Below, piece after piece: positions 6,974-15,893 of a stretch of DNA of 64,000 nucleotides; position 1 is the first letter of the stretch; every line of letters begins with the position of its first letter. The notes beneath the pieces were generated by a model. It made no database searches. It saw only the letters and a list, made by a program, of their open reading frames with translations, and was not told where the DNA came from. The position numbers and the translations under genes were made by a program. The stretch is from an uncultured Prevotellaceae bacterium (lineage in GTDB: Bacteria; Bacteroidota; Bacteroidia; Bacteroidales; Bacteroidaceae): NCBI GenBank assembly GCA_902788605.1, contig CADAKX010000002.1, positions 62,001 through 126,000 of the forward strand. The letters run 5' to 3'.

Positions 6974-8710
6974 TTATTCACCAAATATATGTTTGTAGTC
7001 GCGTTTGGCTGCAGGGACAGTCCATTCTTCTGGTACAAACTTCCAGTTATTGCCTGCTTTTGGACTCATGGAGCCTTGACGCTCGATCTCTTGCATGAGA
7101 TAATGGCGCAGGTCAAGTGGCGACTGATAGATGATCCTGTCGTTTAGCTTGTCCTTGGGAATGCCTGCGCCTTTGATAATCAAATCTCCGCCACCATTAC
7201 CGCGATAGCTGTTCATGACGACTTTGTAGGTCTTGTTTTCGTCAAAGGCTTCTCCGTTCGACATCTTCAGGATTTTTACCTTCTGACCGTTGGGCTTGGT
7301 TACATCAACGAGATAGTCTATGCCTGCGGCAGAGTCGAAGTTGAAGGTGTAGTTCTTGAAACCTAAACGTTGTTGATCGCCTTTGGATTGCTCGTTGAGC
7401 AAGAGAAGGTGGTCTTCTGGGCCTTTCATCGTGTTTACCCATCGATCATAACTTTCCTCAAGATGTCCTTTGATTTCACGTCCAGTCATGTTGAGAACAT
7501 AGAGCTGGTTCTCGTAACGGTAGAGGCTGAACATGTCGGCAACAGTAATATCTCCAGCGTTGATATTGTTGTCCAGTGCCAAGGGGGCATTGATCGAAAT
7601 GTCTGCACCAGTAATCTGAAGCTGAAGGCTGTGGATGAAATCTGTGAAGGCGGCATTACCGAAAAAACAGTCGCGTGTGCTGATACTGTTTTCAAATCGC
7701 CCTATGCGCCGACTGACATACTTCTTAATACGTTCGATGTCGTTGGAAAAATGACTGCTCATGGCTTCGTCCATGGGTTCTTTCCTCACACTGACAATGT
7801 CGCCATTGATATCTTTGTGCTTAAGATGGCCGTTCTCATAGGTCATCTTGACATTCGCTACTGCCACGTTGAGAGCATTGTTGGATGGGTCGAGGGTGAG
7901 CACCTTTGATCCGTTGATGTTAGTTATCCATTCATTGTGTACAGTGTGGTCGTGACCATAGAAGATGATGTCGAAGCCTGGTACCTCACGGGCTACGCGG
8001 GCTGAGGCGTCTTCTTCGTTGTTGTCGAGAACCAATCCGCCTTCTTTTCCACTATGAAAGAGGCCTATTACAAGGTCTGCATGCTCTACGTCTTTTACGT
8101 GTTTGACCCATTTCTTGGCACTAACAACCATGTTCTCGAATGCAAGACCTGCATACTGTTTTTCATTCAGCCAACAGGGAATGGTGGGGGTGAGCAGACC
8201 GATGACGGCAATTTTGACACCATCGCGCATGAACATGGTGTATGGCTTGAGATAGGGTAGGTTTGTGTTCTTATCAATCACATTAGCACCTAATACGGGG
8301 CAGTTGACTTCGTTTACCCATTTGTCATAGACGGAATGGCCAGTCTCTACATCGTGGTTGCCAATGGTCTGGGCATCATATTTCATGTAGTTAACCACTT
8401 TTGCGGCAATATTCTGTTCGTTGGTCATGACATAGTTGGACCAATAGCAGATGGGTTGTCCTTGAAGGATGTCACCGTTGTCGAGGAGTAGAACGTTTCT
8501 TCCCAGCTTTTGGCGCGCTTGTTCTACGTAGTGATGAATACGTACCATAGAACCGTCCATGGGCTTACCTGTTACGAAGTTATAGGGGAAGAAACAACCA
8601 TGCACATCGCTGGTTTCAACGAATTGCAGACTGACGGTCTTTGTCTGTGACATGACGGACTGTGTGGTCAAAAACGTGAGGCATAATGCCGTAAAGAGTA
8701 TATTCTTCAT
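6974..8710 (-). CDS. Exported 5'-nucleotidase / 2',3'-cyclic phosphodiesterase family metallophosphatase
   Basis: 578 residues with a cleavable signal peptide (about 1-21). The calcineurin-like metal site is complete: DVHG (35-38), DNGD (77-80), GNHD (117-120), a GLFHSG stretch and YGHDH. The C-terminal half is the substrate-binding 5_nucleotid_C domain (GNGGGD near the end). This is the UshA/CpdB architecture, a periplasmic enzyme releasing nucleosides and phosphate from nucleotides. A TAACTTTG -7 box lies on the minus strand at 8731-8738, 20 nt before the start. Substrate choice between 5'-nucleotides and 2',3'-cyclic nucleotides cannot be settled from sequence. Confidence 0.88.
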   Translation of the reverse strand: MKNILFTALCLTFLTTQSVMSQTKTVSLQFVETSDVHGCFFPYNFVTGKPMDGSMVRIHHYVEQARQKLGRNVLLLDNGDILQGQPICYWSNYVMTNEQNIAAKVVNYMKYDAQTIGNHDVETGHSVYDKWVNEVNCPVLGANVIDKNTNLPYLKPYTMFMRDGVKIAVIGLLTPTIPCWLNEKQYAGLAFENMVVSAKKWVKHVKDVEHADLVIGLFHSGKEGGLVLDNNEEDASARVAREVPGFDIIFYGHDHTVHNEWITNINGSKVLTLDPSNNALNVAVANVKMTYENGHLKHKDINGDIVSVRKEPMDEAMSSHFSNDIERIKKYVSRRIGRFENSISTRDCFFGNAAFTDFIHSLQLQITGADISINAPLALDNNINAGDITVADMFSLYRYENQLYVLNMTGREIKGHLEESYDRWVNTMKGPEDHLLLLNEQSKGDQQRLGFKNYTFNFDSAAGIDYLVDVTKPNGQKVKILKMSNGEAFDENKTYKVVMNSYRGNGGGDLIIKGAGIPKDKLNDRIIYQSPLDLRHYLMQEIERQGSMSPKAGNNWKFVPEEWTVPAAKRDYKHIFGE

Positions 8711-8862
8711 AGAACAATTGTTTGATTTGGCAAAGTTACAAAATTTCTATGGAATCTTTGCAAATCTGACGAAAAATGTTTTGTATGGCGGGTTAGGGGA
8801 GTCGTTCTTAGTTAGGCACGAAATTTGCAGGGTGTATTGTAGATATAAAAATAGAAAGAATT

Positions 8863-9516
8863 ATGGCATTCGTAGATTATTACAAGATTCTTGGAGTTGA
8901 TAAAACAATTCCACAGAAGGATGTGAAGAAGGCCTACCTGAAAAGGGCAAAGCAATTCCATCCTGACTTGCATCCTGATGATGCGAAAGCCAAAGCAAAG
9001 TTCCAGGCTTTGAATGAGGCTTATGATGTGATTGGTGATCCGGAGAAACGAAAGAAATATGACCAGTATGGAGAGCAATGGAAACAAGCCGACGCTTTTG
9101 GTGCTGGCGGTTTCTCTGGTGGTGCTCGAGGTGGTTCGCCTTTCGAGGGCTTTGACTTCTCTGGCTTCTCGAATGGTGGTGGGTCAGAAGGATTCAGCTC
9201 TTTCTTTGAAAACCTCTTTGGAGGTGGAAGAATGGGGCGTAGGGGTGGCTTTGGCCAGAGACAACCCATGGATACTCAGGCCAGCATTGATATTGATATG
9301 TATACGGCCTTGCTGGGTGGTGATATCATTGTGCAAACACAAGATGGCCGGAGACTGAAACTAAAAGTAAAGCCCGGCACACAGCCAGGCTCTAAAGTAC
9401 GTCTACGTGGGAAGGGACAGAATGGCACAGACTTAATCGTCACGCTAAATGTGACGTTGCCAGGCTCATTGTCGCCCCGTCAACAAGAACTGCTCAGACA
9501 GATGCAGCAAGGATAA
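8863..9516 (+). CDS. Compact DnaJ/CbpA-like co-chaperone
   Basis: 217 residues. A J domain (about 3-68) has the HPD tripeptide at 33-35, needed to stimulate DnaK. A Gly/Phe-rich linker follows (about 75-140), then one beta-sandwich client-binding domain ending LNVTLPGSLSPRQQELL. CbpA-type proteins usually have about 300 residues with two such domains, so this one appears to lack the first, and it also lacks the DnaJ zinc finger. The reading frame is continuous with no sign of frameshift. dnaK and grpE are not nearby. It converges with kdsB, overlapping its end by 23 bp. Confidence 0.85.
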   Translation: MAFVDYYKILGVDKTIPQKDVKKAYLKRAKQFHPDLHPDDAKAKAKFQALNEAYDVIGDPEKRKKYDQYGEQWKQADAFGAGGFSGGARGGSPFEGFDFSGFSNGGGSEGFSSFFENLFGGGRMGRRGGFGQRQPMDTQASIDIDMYTALLGGDIIVQTQDGRRLKLKVKPGTQPGSKVRLRGKGQNGTDLIVTLNVTLPGSLSPRQQELLRQMQQG

Positions 9517-10240
9517 ACTGCTCGGCACGCGCAAGGTCCTCTGGGGTGTCGATACCCACGGTCTCAACATTTGTCAGACCAACCTTGATGCGATAGCCGT
9601 TTTGTAGCCAACGCAACTGCTCCAGACTCTCTGCTATCTCCAGCGGACTCTGGGGCAGTTTTGTAATTTGTGACAAAACTTCGCGGCGATAGGCATATAG
9701 GCCGATGTGCTTAAGGAATGGGAAATGCTGTAACCATTCGGTCTGTTCTTTACCTCTTATATAAGGTATGACGCTGCGACTGAAATAGAGGGCATAGCCA
9801 TTGATGTCGGTCACAATCTTGGGGGAGTTAGGATTCTCAACGGCCTCCATACTCTCGAAAGGTTTGCCTAAAGTGGCGATCTGTGTCTGCGGGTCGTCAA
9901 AAAGGTGCTTGACAGTCTCCAACTGACTTTTCTGGATGAAGGGCTCGTCGCCCTGAACGTTGATAATCACATCCGCATCGGTGTGCAACTTCTGGGCTGC
10001 TTCTTCAATACGGTCGGTGCCACTCTTGTGGTCGTTGCGCGTCATGACTGCACGACCGCCAAACTGTTCTACAACTTGGAAAATGCGATCGTCGTCGGTG
10101 GCAACATATGCCTCGCCAAGGACGCTGACAACCTGTTCGTAAACTCTCTGAATGACTGGCTTGCCGCCTAAGATTGCCAAAGGCTTGCCAGGAAAGCGCG
10201 TTGATGCATACCGCGCAGGAATAATTCCAATAAACTTCAT
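9494..10240 (-). CDS. kdsB: 3-deoxy-manno-octulosonate cytidylyltransferase (CMP-Kdo synthetase)
   Basis: 248 residues, typical length. The N-terminal nucleotide-binding motif GIIPARYASTRFPGKPL and the later NVQGDEPFI signature are diagnostic. It activates Kdo as CMP-Kdo in the cytoplasm for lipopolysaccharide inner core assembly. The ATG at 10240 fits the family; an upstream in-frame start is next to the -7 box TATCTTTG (minus strand, 10260-10267). kdsC, in the same pathway, is 15 kb downstream at 25038. Confidence 0.95.
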   Translation of the reverse strand: MKFIGIIPARYASTRFPGKPLAILGGKPVIQRVYEQVVSVLGEAYVATDDDRIFQVVEQFGGRAVMTRNDHKSGTDRIEEAAQKLHTDADVIINVQGDEPFIQKSQLETVKHLFDDPQTQIATLGKPFESMEAVENPNSPKIVTDINGYALYFSRSVIPYIRGKEQTEWLQHFPFLKHIGLYAYRREVLSQITKLPQSPLEIAESLEQLRWLQNGYRIKVGLTNVETVGIDTPEDLARAEQFILAASV

Positions 10241-10307
10241 ATCGTTTGTATTTTGGGCGCAAAGATACAAATATTTCTTAATTATCGGGCGTAAAACAGT
10301 CTTTTTC

Positions 10308-10338
10308 TTGTGACATTGGGCTTTTTTTCGTAACTTTG
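10308..10338 (+). promoter_or_regulatory. Promoter of the MORN-repeat gene
   Basis: TTG (10308-10310) is followed by a 20-bp spacer and TAACTTTG (10331-10338), 23 nt before the ATG. It is divergent from the kdsB promoter. Confidence 0.6.
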
Positions 10339-10361
10339 TGGTGCTAAAATAATCATTGAAT

Positions 10362-11480
10362 ATGAAATTGACACCATATATATATTCTATAGCTCTTTTT
10401 GCCTTGTCGTTGAATGCACAAGCGCAGAAAATTACGCTGGGTTCATGCGTGACAAAGGATGGGGGCGACTACAACGGAGAAATGACGGGCGGAAAGCCTC
10501 ATGGAAAAGGTAAAACCGTGTGGAAAAACGGTGATTTGTATGAGGGTGAGTATGTGAAAGGCAAGCGCGAAGGGTATGGTATCTATACCTTTATTGATGG
10601 TGAGCGCTATGAAGGACAATGGATGCAGGATCATCAGCATGGACAAGGCACGTTCTATTTCCAGAATAATAATAAATATGTGGGCCTGTGGTTTAAGGAT
10701 TATCAGCAGGGACACGGCGTGATGTATTATTTCAACGGTGACGTCTATACTGGCAACTGGCATGAGGATATGCGTGAGGGAAAAGGTAAGTATGTCTTCT
10801 CGAGTGGCGCCTATTACGACGGACAGTGGTTGAAGGATAAAAAGAATGGCAAGGGCTTCTATGACTGGGCGGATGGCTCTACTTACGATGGTGAGTGGAA
10901 AGACAATCAGCGCAGTGGAAAGGGAGTCTATAAATATGCTGACGGTGATGTCTATGTAGGTCAATGGCTGAACGATGTGCAGCATGGTAAGGGCATCTAT
11001 CGATTCCAGAATGGTGATATCTATGAGGGTGATTACCAGAATGGCAGACGTTCGGGCATGGGCATCTTTAAATTTGCGAATGGTGACCGATATAATGGTC
11101 AGTTCTTGAATGGCGACAAACACGGACATGGTACCGTGGTGTGGGCTAATGGAAATACCTATACTGGTCAGTGGAGGGCCGATGCTCCCAATGGTCATGG
11201 CAAATTGACAACGAAAGCCGGTGACGTCGTAGAGGGCGAGTTTAGAAATGGTCAACCTGAAGGCGAATGTATTGGTCATATGTCTGACGGATCTAAGTTC
11301 AAGGCGATGTTTAAGAATGGCGTTAAGAACGGCAAGGCCATAGAGGAAAACAAGGATGGCAAGCGTTTTGAAGGTAACTATACTGATGGGAAACGTGACG
11401 GTGCCTTTGTTGAGAAAGACCGTAACGGTAATATCGTTGCTCAAGGTACCTATAATAATGGCTATCGTAAGGTGGAATAA
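10362..11480 (+). CDS. Secreted MORN-repeat protein
   Basis: 372 residues. A signal peptide (about 1-21, ending AQAQ) precedes about a dozen MORN repeats of 23 residues, with the recurring pattern Y-x-G-x-W-x-x-G-x-x-x-G-x-G followed by an aromatic-rich strand and a DG turn. The repeats run from about residue 30 to near the C-terminus, the last ones more degenerate (KRFEGNYTDGKRDGAF). MORN repeats form an elongated beta-meander that binds proteins or lipids; no enzymatic domain is present. Export suggests a periplasmic or surface scaffold. A TTG two codons upstream is open, but the ATG at 10362 starts a normal signal peptide. The next gene starts 25 nt downstream. Confidence 0.85.
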   Translation: MKLTPYIYSIALFALSLNAQAQKITLGSCVTKDGGDYNGEMTGGKPHGKGKTVWKNGDLYEGEYVKGKREGYGIYTFIDGERYEGQWMQDHQHGQGTFYFQNNNKYVGLWFKDYQQGHGVMYYFNGDVYTGNWHEDMREGKGKYVFSSGAYYDGQWLKDKKNGKGFYDWADGSTYDGEWKDNQRSGKGVYKYADGDVYVGQWLNDVQHGKGIYRFQNGDIYEGDYQNGRRSGMGIFKFANGDRYNGQFLNGDKHGHGTVVWANGNTYTGQWRADAPNGHGKLTTKAGDVVEGEFRNGQPEGECIGHMSDGSKFKAMFKNGVKNGKAIEENKDGKRFEGNYTDGKRDGAFVEKDRNGNIVAQGTYNNGYRKVE

Positions 11481-11505
11481 CAATAACTTAAAAACTTGAT
11501 ATATT

Positions 11506-11952
11506 ATGATTATTGACACACTGGACAATCTTGGTAAATATGTAGCTCTGAACCCTCTTTTTGCTGAAGTCGTGGAGTTCCTGAAGAAAAACAACCTCGA
11601 GGCTATGGCAGATGGGAAATATCCCATCAAGGGACAGGATCTCTTCCTAAACTTGACAACGGCCCAAGGTAAGGGTCCGGATGAGGCTGTGTTGGAGACG
11701 CACGTAAAAATGATAGATATACAGATACCTATTGACGGTCCTGAGACTTACGGTTATACGCCCTTGGAGCATCTTCCAGAGGCTGGATATGACGAAGAGA
11801 AAGATATTACCAAGTATCCTGGCTTGATGGCAGAGAATTTCATTGATTGTCAGCCTGGCATGTTTGCTGTGTTCTTCCCTCAGGACGGACACGCCCCTTG
11901 TATATCCATGTTCCCACAGATTAGAAAGGCAATTTTTAAAATAAAGGCATAA
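11506..11952 (+). CDS. YhcH/YjgK/YiaL family protein
   Basis: 148 residues, the usual length for this cupin-like family (DUF386), also related to EbgC. Visible family features are the early KYPIKGQDLFLNL region, ETHVKMIDIQIPIDG with its metal-ligand His, and FFPQDGHAPCI with a second His. Members act on or bind sugars, and some are anomerases or sialic acid processing enzymes; the substrate here is unknown. It lies between the MORN gene and glgB, 4 nt before the latter, so a link with glucan metabolism is possible. Confidence 0.85.
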   Translation: MIIDTLDNLGKYVALNPLFAEVVEFLKKNNLEAMADGKYPIKGQDLFLNLTTAQGKGPDEAVLETHVKMIDIQIPIDGPETYGYTPLEHLPEAGYDEEKDITKYPGLMAENFIDCQPGMFAVFFPQDGHAPCISMFPQIRKAIFKIKA

Positions 11953-11956
11953 TACT

Positions 11957-14008
11957 ATGGCAACGACAAAGAAGAACACCAAAAAGGCTGCTGAACAGCC
12001 TAAGCACATTGGTCTTGTGCAAAATGACTCGTGGCTTGAGCCGTTTGAAGAGGCCATTCGTGGTCGTCATGACCATGCAGTGTGGAAGTTGAATCAACTG
12101 ACACGTAATGGAAAGAAGTCTTTGATGGATTTCGCCTCCGGCCACCTTTATTTTGGCTTGCATAAGCAGTTGCGTGGATGGGTGTTCCGTGAGTGGGCTC
12201 CCAATGCTACAGAGATTTATCTGATAGGTGACTTTAATAATTGGCAGGAAGACGAGAAATATAAGTGCAAGCGTATTGAGGGAACAGGCAACTGGGAACT
12301 GAAACTGCGTGAGCGTGACTTGAAGCATGGTCAGCTTTACAAGATGAAAGTGAAGTGGAACGGTGGTGAAGGTGAACGTATTCCAGCTTGGTGCCGTCGT
12401 GTGGTACAGGACGAGAATACGAAGATATTCTCGGCTCAGGTGTGGGATCCTGCTAAAAAATATGATTTCAAGAAGAAAAACTTCAAGCCCAAGAAGAGTC
12501 CGCTGCTTATCTATGAGTGCCATGTTGGCATGGGACAGGACGCAGAGAAGGTGGGAACATACAATGAGTTCCGTGAGAATGTCTTACCGCGTATCATCAA
12601 GGATGGCTATAACTGTATTCAGGTAATGGCTATTCAGGAGCATCCTTACTATGGTTCGTTTGGCTATCATGTATCTTCGTTCTTTGCTCCCAGTAGCCGC
12701 TTCGGTACGCCTGAAGAACTGAAGCAACTCATTGATGAGGCTCACAAGAATGGCGTGGCAGTGATTATGGATATCGTTCATTCGCATGCTGTGAAGAATG
12801 AAGTAGAGGGCTTAGGTAATCTGGCAGGCGATCCCAACCAGTTCTTCTATCCAGGTGACCGTCATGAACATCCGGCTTGGGATTCCTTGTGCTTTGACTA
12901 TGGTAAGGACGAGGTGATGCACTTCTTGCTCTCCAATTGTCGTTATTGGCTGGAGGAATTCCAGTTTGATGGTTTCCGTTTTGATGGCGTTACCTCTATG
13001 CTGTACTACAGTCATGGATTGGGGGAGGCTTTCTGCGGATATGGTGATTATTTCAATGGACATGAGGATGATAATGCTATCTGCTATCTGACATTAGCCA
13101 ACAAGCTGATTCACGAAGTTAATCCTAACGCTATTACTATCGCCGAGGAGGTGAGTGGTATGCCTGGTCTGGCTGCGAAGTTTGAAGACGGAGGTTATGG
13201 CTTTGACTATCGTATGGCCATGAATATTCCCGACTATTGGATTAAGACCATCAAGGAACAGCCTGACGAGAACTGGAAGCCTTCGAGTATCTTCTGGGAG
13301 GTCAAGAACCGTCGTCCCGACGAGAAGACCATTTCCTATTGTGAGAGTCATGACCAGGCTTTGGTGGGTGATAAGACCATTATCTTCCGTCTTATTGATG
13401 CCGATATGTATTGGCACTTTGCCAAGAAAGATATCAATGGTGTGGCAGAGCGCGGTATTGCTCTGCATAAGATGATTCGCTTGGTAACATTGGGTGCTAT
13501 TAATGGCGGTTATCTGAATTTCATGGGAAATGAATTCGGACATCCAGAGTGGATAGACTTCCCACGTGATGGTAATGGCTGGAGCTATAAGTATGCTCGT
13601 CGTCAGTGGAATCTGGTGGATAATAAGGACTTATGCTATCATTGGCTGGGTGACTTTGACCGAGAGATGATTAAAGTGGTGAAGAGCGTGCGTAACTTCC
13701 AGGATAAACCTGTTGTTGAGATATGGCATAATGATGGTGACCAGGTGCTTGCTTTCATGCGTGGTGACCTGTTGTTCGTCTTTAATTTCTCGCCCACACA
13801 GTCGTTTACGGATTATGGCTTCCTGGTGCCTACGGGGTCTTATGATGTGGTACTTAATACTGACTCGAAGGACTTCGGCGGCTTTGGCTTTGCCGATGAT
13901 AGTGTGACACATTTCACAAACTATGATCCGATGTATGTCAACGATCGTAAGGAGTGGCTTAAACTATATCTTCCAGCCCGTTCGGCTGTGGTTCTTAAGA
14001 AGAACTGA
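11957..14008 (+). CDS. glgB: 1,4-alpha-glucan branching enzyme (GH13)
   Basis: 683 residues. A CBM48 domain at the N-terminus (WVFREWAPNATEIYLIGDFNNW) is followed by the GH13 barrel: EHPYYGSFGYHV, GFRFDGVTSM with the nucleophile D343, IAEEVSG with acid/base E397 or E398, and CESHDQALVGD with the third carboxylate. It transfers alpha-1,4 chain segments to alpha-1,6 branches in glycogen. The barrel resembles eukaryote-like GH13_8 enzymes more than E. coli GlgB (RFDGVTSMLYYSHG), as is common in Bacteroidota. A Lys-rich N-terminal tail precedes the CBM. The stop overlaps the next start (TGATG), so the downstream membrane protein is probably translationally coupled. Confidence 0.95.
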   Translation: MATTKKNTKKAAEQPKHIGLVQNDSWLEPFEEAIRGRHDHAVWKLNQLTRNGKKSLMDFASGHLYFGLHKQLRGWVFREWAPNATEIYLIGDFNNWQEDEKYKCKRIEGTGNWELKLRERDLKHGQLYKMKVKWNGGEGERIPAWCRRVVQDENTKIFSAQVWDPAKKYDFKKKNFKPKKSPLLIYECHVGMGQDAEKVGTYNEFRENVLPRIIKDGYNCIQVMAIQEHPYYGSFGYHVSSFFAPSSRFGTPEELKQLIDEAHKNGVAVIMDIVHSHAVKNEVEGLGNLAGDPNQFFYPGDRHEHPAWDSLCFDYGKDEVMHFLLSNCRYWLEEFQFDGFRFDGVTSMLYYSHGLGEAFCGYGDYFNGHEDDNAICYLTLANKLIHEVNPNAITIAEEVSGMPGLAAKFEDGGYGFDYRMAMNIPDYWIKTIKEQPDENWKPSSIFWEVKNRRPDEKTISYCESHDQALVGDKTIIFRLIDADMYWHFAKKDINGVAERGIALHKMIRLVTLGAINGGYLNFMGNEFGHPEWIDFPRDGNGWSYKYARRQWNLVDNKDLCYHWLGDFDREMIKVVKSVRNFQDKPVVEIWHNDGDQVLAFMRGDLLFVFNFSPTQSFTDYGFLVPTGSYDVVLNTDSKDFGGFGFADDSVTHFTNYDPMYVNDRKEWLKLYLPARSAVVLKKN

Positions 14009-15162
14009 TGAATTACAATTATCCTGATAGAAAGAATAGCGGCACCACCACCATCAAGGTGGTGTGTGCTGTCTGTTTCTTGTTGTTTTCTTTTCTTTGG
14101 CTTTATGAGTTTCAGGCAGATATCCTGGCTGTGGCTCAGCATGTGTTGAGTGGTGGATTGACGACTTATCATCCCATGGTGGGCGCCATTATTATTACGT
14201 TGGTGCTCTTGCTATTTCAATGGCTGGTGGCTTCGTTTATCCGATTTCCGTCTCATGCCTATGCGCTGAGTTATGTGCCTTCGATGCTTGTTATCGCTTT
14301 TATATCGGCTGTCAATGCTGATATTGACGAGTCCTCTTCGTCGGGCATATGGTTTGTAGTGCCACCTGTTCTGATTGTCTGGGGAGGGCTTGTGTGGTTG
14401 ACTCGCCAGATGTCGTCTTATGATACGAATGGAAGACAGTCCATGGCTTTCTTCTCGAAACGCGTCTGGACAAACATGTTACAGATGGCAGTGATGATGT
14501 TGCTGGTGGCTGTGGCTGGTAATACCCATGCGGTGTTTCATTATAGTGCTCACGCAGAGGTGGCATTGATACATGGAGATACAGATGAGGCCTTAAGGGT
14601 AGGAGAGGAGTCGCTTGAGACCAATGAGCGCCTGACGATGTTACGTGTCTATGCCCTCTCGAAGAAAGGACTTCTGGGTGATAATCTCTTTAACTATCCT
14701 GTGATGGGGTCGAGTGAGGACATGTTGCCTATGCATACGTCTTTACAGATTCTTTCTGCGGACAGTATCTGGATACATCTTGGTGCTATTCCCTCTCGAA
14801 AATGTAGTGCAGATGAGTACTATAGGAGCTTAGAACGTGATTCGTTTGCTACTTCGGCAGTGGCTGACTATAGGTTGTGCGGCTGTCTGATAGATCGTCG
14901 TTTGGATGATTTTGTCTCTTTGCTGCCTAAATATTATGAGGTGGCAGACTCTTTGCCGTTGCCTCGTCATTATCAGGAGGCGTTGGTGCTATATCGTCAT
15001 CTGCATACCAATCCTGCGTTGGTCTATCATAACAGCGTGGTCGACGAGGATTGGGATAATCTGAAGCAGTTGGAAGCCAAATATCAACTGCGTTCAGAAA
15101 GGAAATATCGGGTCTTTGACAATTATTACGGCTCTTATTGGTATTACTATTTCTATCAATAA
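14008..15162 (+). CDS. Polytopic membrane protein of unknown function
   Basis: 384 residues. About five membrane segments fall in the first 175 residues (near 18-37, 58-77, 84-103, 113-131 and 153-172). A soluble C-terminal region follows with repeated helical stretches (HGDTDEALRVGEESLETNERL) resembling tetratricopeptide helices. It resembles the N-terminally membrane-bound Bacteroidales proteins sometimes called DUF6057, but this is not certain. The start overlaps the glgB stop as TGATG. An unusual Tyr-rich tail (YYGSYWYYYFYQ) closes it. Confidence 0.65.
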   Translation: MNYNYPDRKNSGTTTIKVVCAVCFLLFSFLWLYEFQADILAVAQHVLSGGLTTYHPMVGAIIITLVLLLFQWLVASFIRFPSHAYALSYVPSMLVIAFISAVNADIDESSSSGIWFVVPPVLIVWGGLVWLTRQMSSYDTNGRQSMAFFSKRVWTNMLQMAVMMLLVAVAGNTHAVFHYSAHAEVALIHGDTDEALRVGEESLETNERLTMLRVYALSKKGLLGDNLFNYPVMGSSEDMLPMHTSLQILSADSIWIHLGAIPSRKCSADEYYRSLERDSFATSAVADYRLCGCLIDRRLDDFVSLLPKYYEVADSLPLPRHYQEALVLYRHLHTNPALVYHNSVVDEDWDNLKQLEAKYQLRSERKYRVFDNYYGSYWYYYFYQ

Positions 15163-15198
15163 TTGTTCCGTCTAGTATATTGATATCTACAATGGAAA

Positions 15199-15240
15199 AG
15201 CAGGTTTCACAGAGGTGCTGTCCTCTTTGTGAAACCTGCT
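15199..15240 (-). terminator. Terminator between converging operons
   Basis: A 12-bp perfect stem (15199-15210 with 15229-15240), extended inward with a bulge, is followed on the minus strand by TTTTCC. It mainly serves the methylmalonyl-CoA operon and may also stop transcripts from the glgB side. Confidence 0.7.
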
Positions 15241-15262
15241 TCGCTAATACTTGTCTTGTTGT

Positions 15263-15700
15263 TTATTCAATGACTATCAAGGCATCGTCTTCCATGACAC
15301 TCTCGCCAACTTTGACACAGATGGCAGTCACCTTACCAGCCTTCTCGGCCTGAAGGTTGTTGGCCATCTTCATGGCTTCAAGCACCACAACAGTATCGCC
15401 AACGCTTACCTCATCGCCAACGGCAACCTTGATGTCGGTGATAACACCGGGCAGGGGAGCCTTGATGGCGTTGTTCTTGTTGACGGCAGCCTTGTTGGCG
15501 GCGGGTTCTGCTGATGCATTCTCTGCAGCAGCGGCAGCAGGCTTGCCAAGCACGGGCTTCTTCTTCTCGGGCTCAGCCTCCTTCTCCATTTCCACCTTGT
15601 AGGTCTCTCCGTTGACAGTGACGGTTACGATGTTTTCTTCAATGTCGCCTACGGCAACCTCGTATTTCGTTCCGTTGATAGTATACTTATATTCTTTCAT
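15263..15700 (-). CDS. mmdC: Biotin carboxyl carrier protein of methylmalonyl-CoA decarboxylase / propionyl-CoA carboxylase
   Basis: 145 residues. The N-terminal 40 residues form a small beta domain (KYTINGTKYEV). A Pro/Ala-rich flexible linker spans about 50-78, and a biotinyl domain covers 79-145 with the EAMKM motif; K111 is the biotinylated residue. It carries the carboxyl group to or from the MmdA active site. It starts 12 nt after the small 50-residue gene and is last in the operon, followed by a terminator. The membrane beta subunit that often follows in Bacteroides is absent here. Confidence 0.9.
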   Translation of the reverse strand: MKEYKYTINGTKYEVAVGDIEENIVTVTVNGETYKVEMEKEAEPEKKKPVLGKPAAAAAENASAEPAANKAAVNKNNAIKAPLPGVITDIKVAVGDEVSVGDTVVVLEAMKMANNLQAEKAGKVTAICVKVGESVMEDDALIVIE

Positions 15701-15712
15701 TTGATTTGTGAT

Positions 15713-15865
15713 TTAGGGGTGTGCTGTCATTATCTGAGCATAGCCGTTCCACTGCGTGGGATGCTCGGCAATCGTGATGATGCCGGGCTCCACGTCGTGA
15801 ACGTTATTTCCCAGATGCTCATGAAGAGCCATCGCTATGGCAGCATAGACTTCATTATTCTTCAT
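15713..15865 (-). CDS. 50-residue protein resembling the cytoplasmic tail of OadG-type subunits
   Basis: A short frame of 50 codons from ATG at 15865 to TAA. The sequence contains EVYAAIAMALHEHLG, NVHDVEPGIITI and a TQW near the end. This pattern resembles the soluble C-terminal tail of Bacteroidota sodium-pump decarboxylase gamma (OadG) subunits, but no membrane helix is present. It lies between mmdA and the biotin carrier, just where a gamma subunit is expected, 12 nt before the carrier start. It probably helps hold the complex together. The assignment rests on position and remembered motif, not a search. Confidence 0.6.
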   Translation of the reverse strand: MKNNEVYAAIAMALHEHLGNNVHDVEPGIITIAEHPTQWNGYAQIMTAHP

Positions 15866-15893
15866 AATTATCAATTATCAATTGTCAATTACA
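15866..15893. repeat. Short tandem repeat between mmdA and the small subunit gene
   Basis: Three to four 7-bp units of the AATTATC type, with one variant AATTGTC, fill the gap between mmdA and the 50-residue gene. It forms the leader of the downstream gene. Confidence 0.7.

Noticed and set aside
10443-11630. Long open frame (395 codons) on the minus strand opposite the MORN gene
   Set aside because: It mirrors the MORN repeats on the other strand, giving a repetitive hydrophobic sequence with no signal, promoter or family match.
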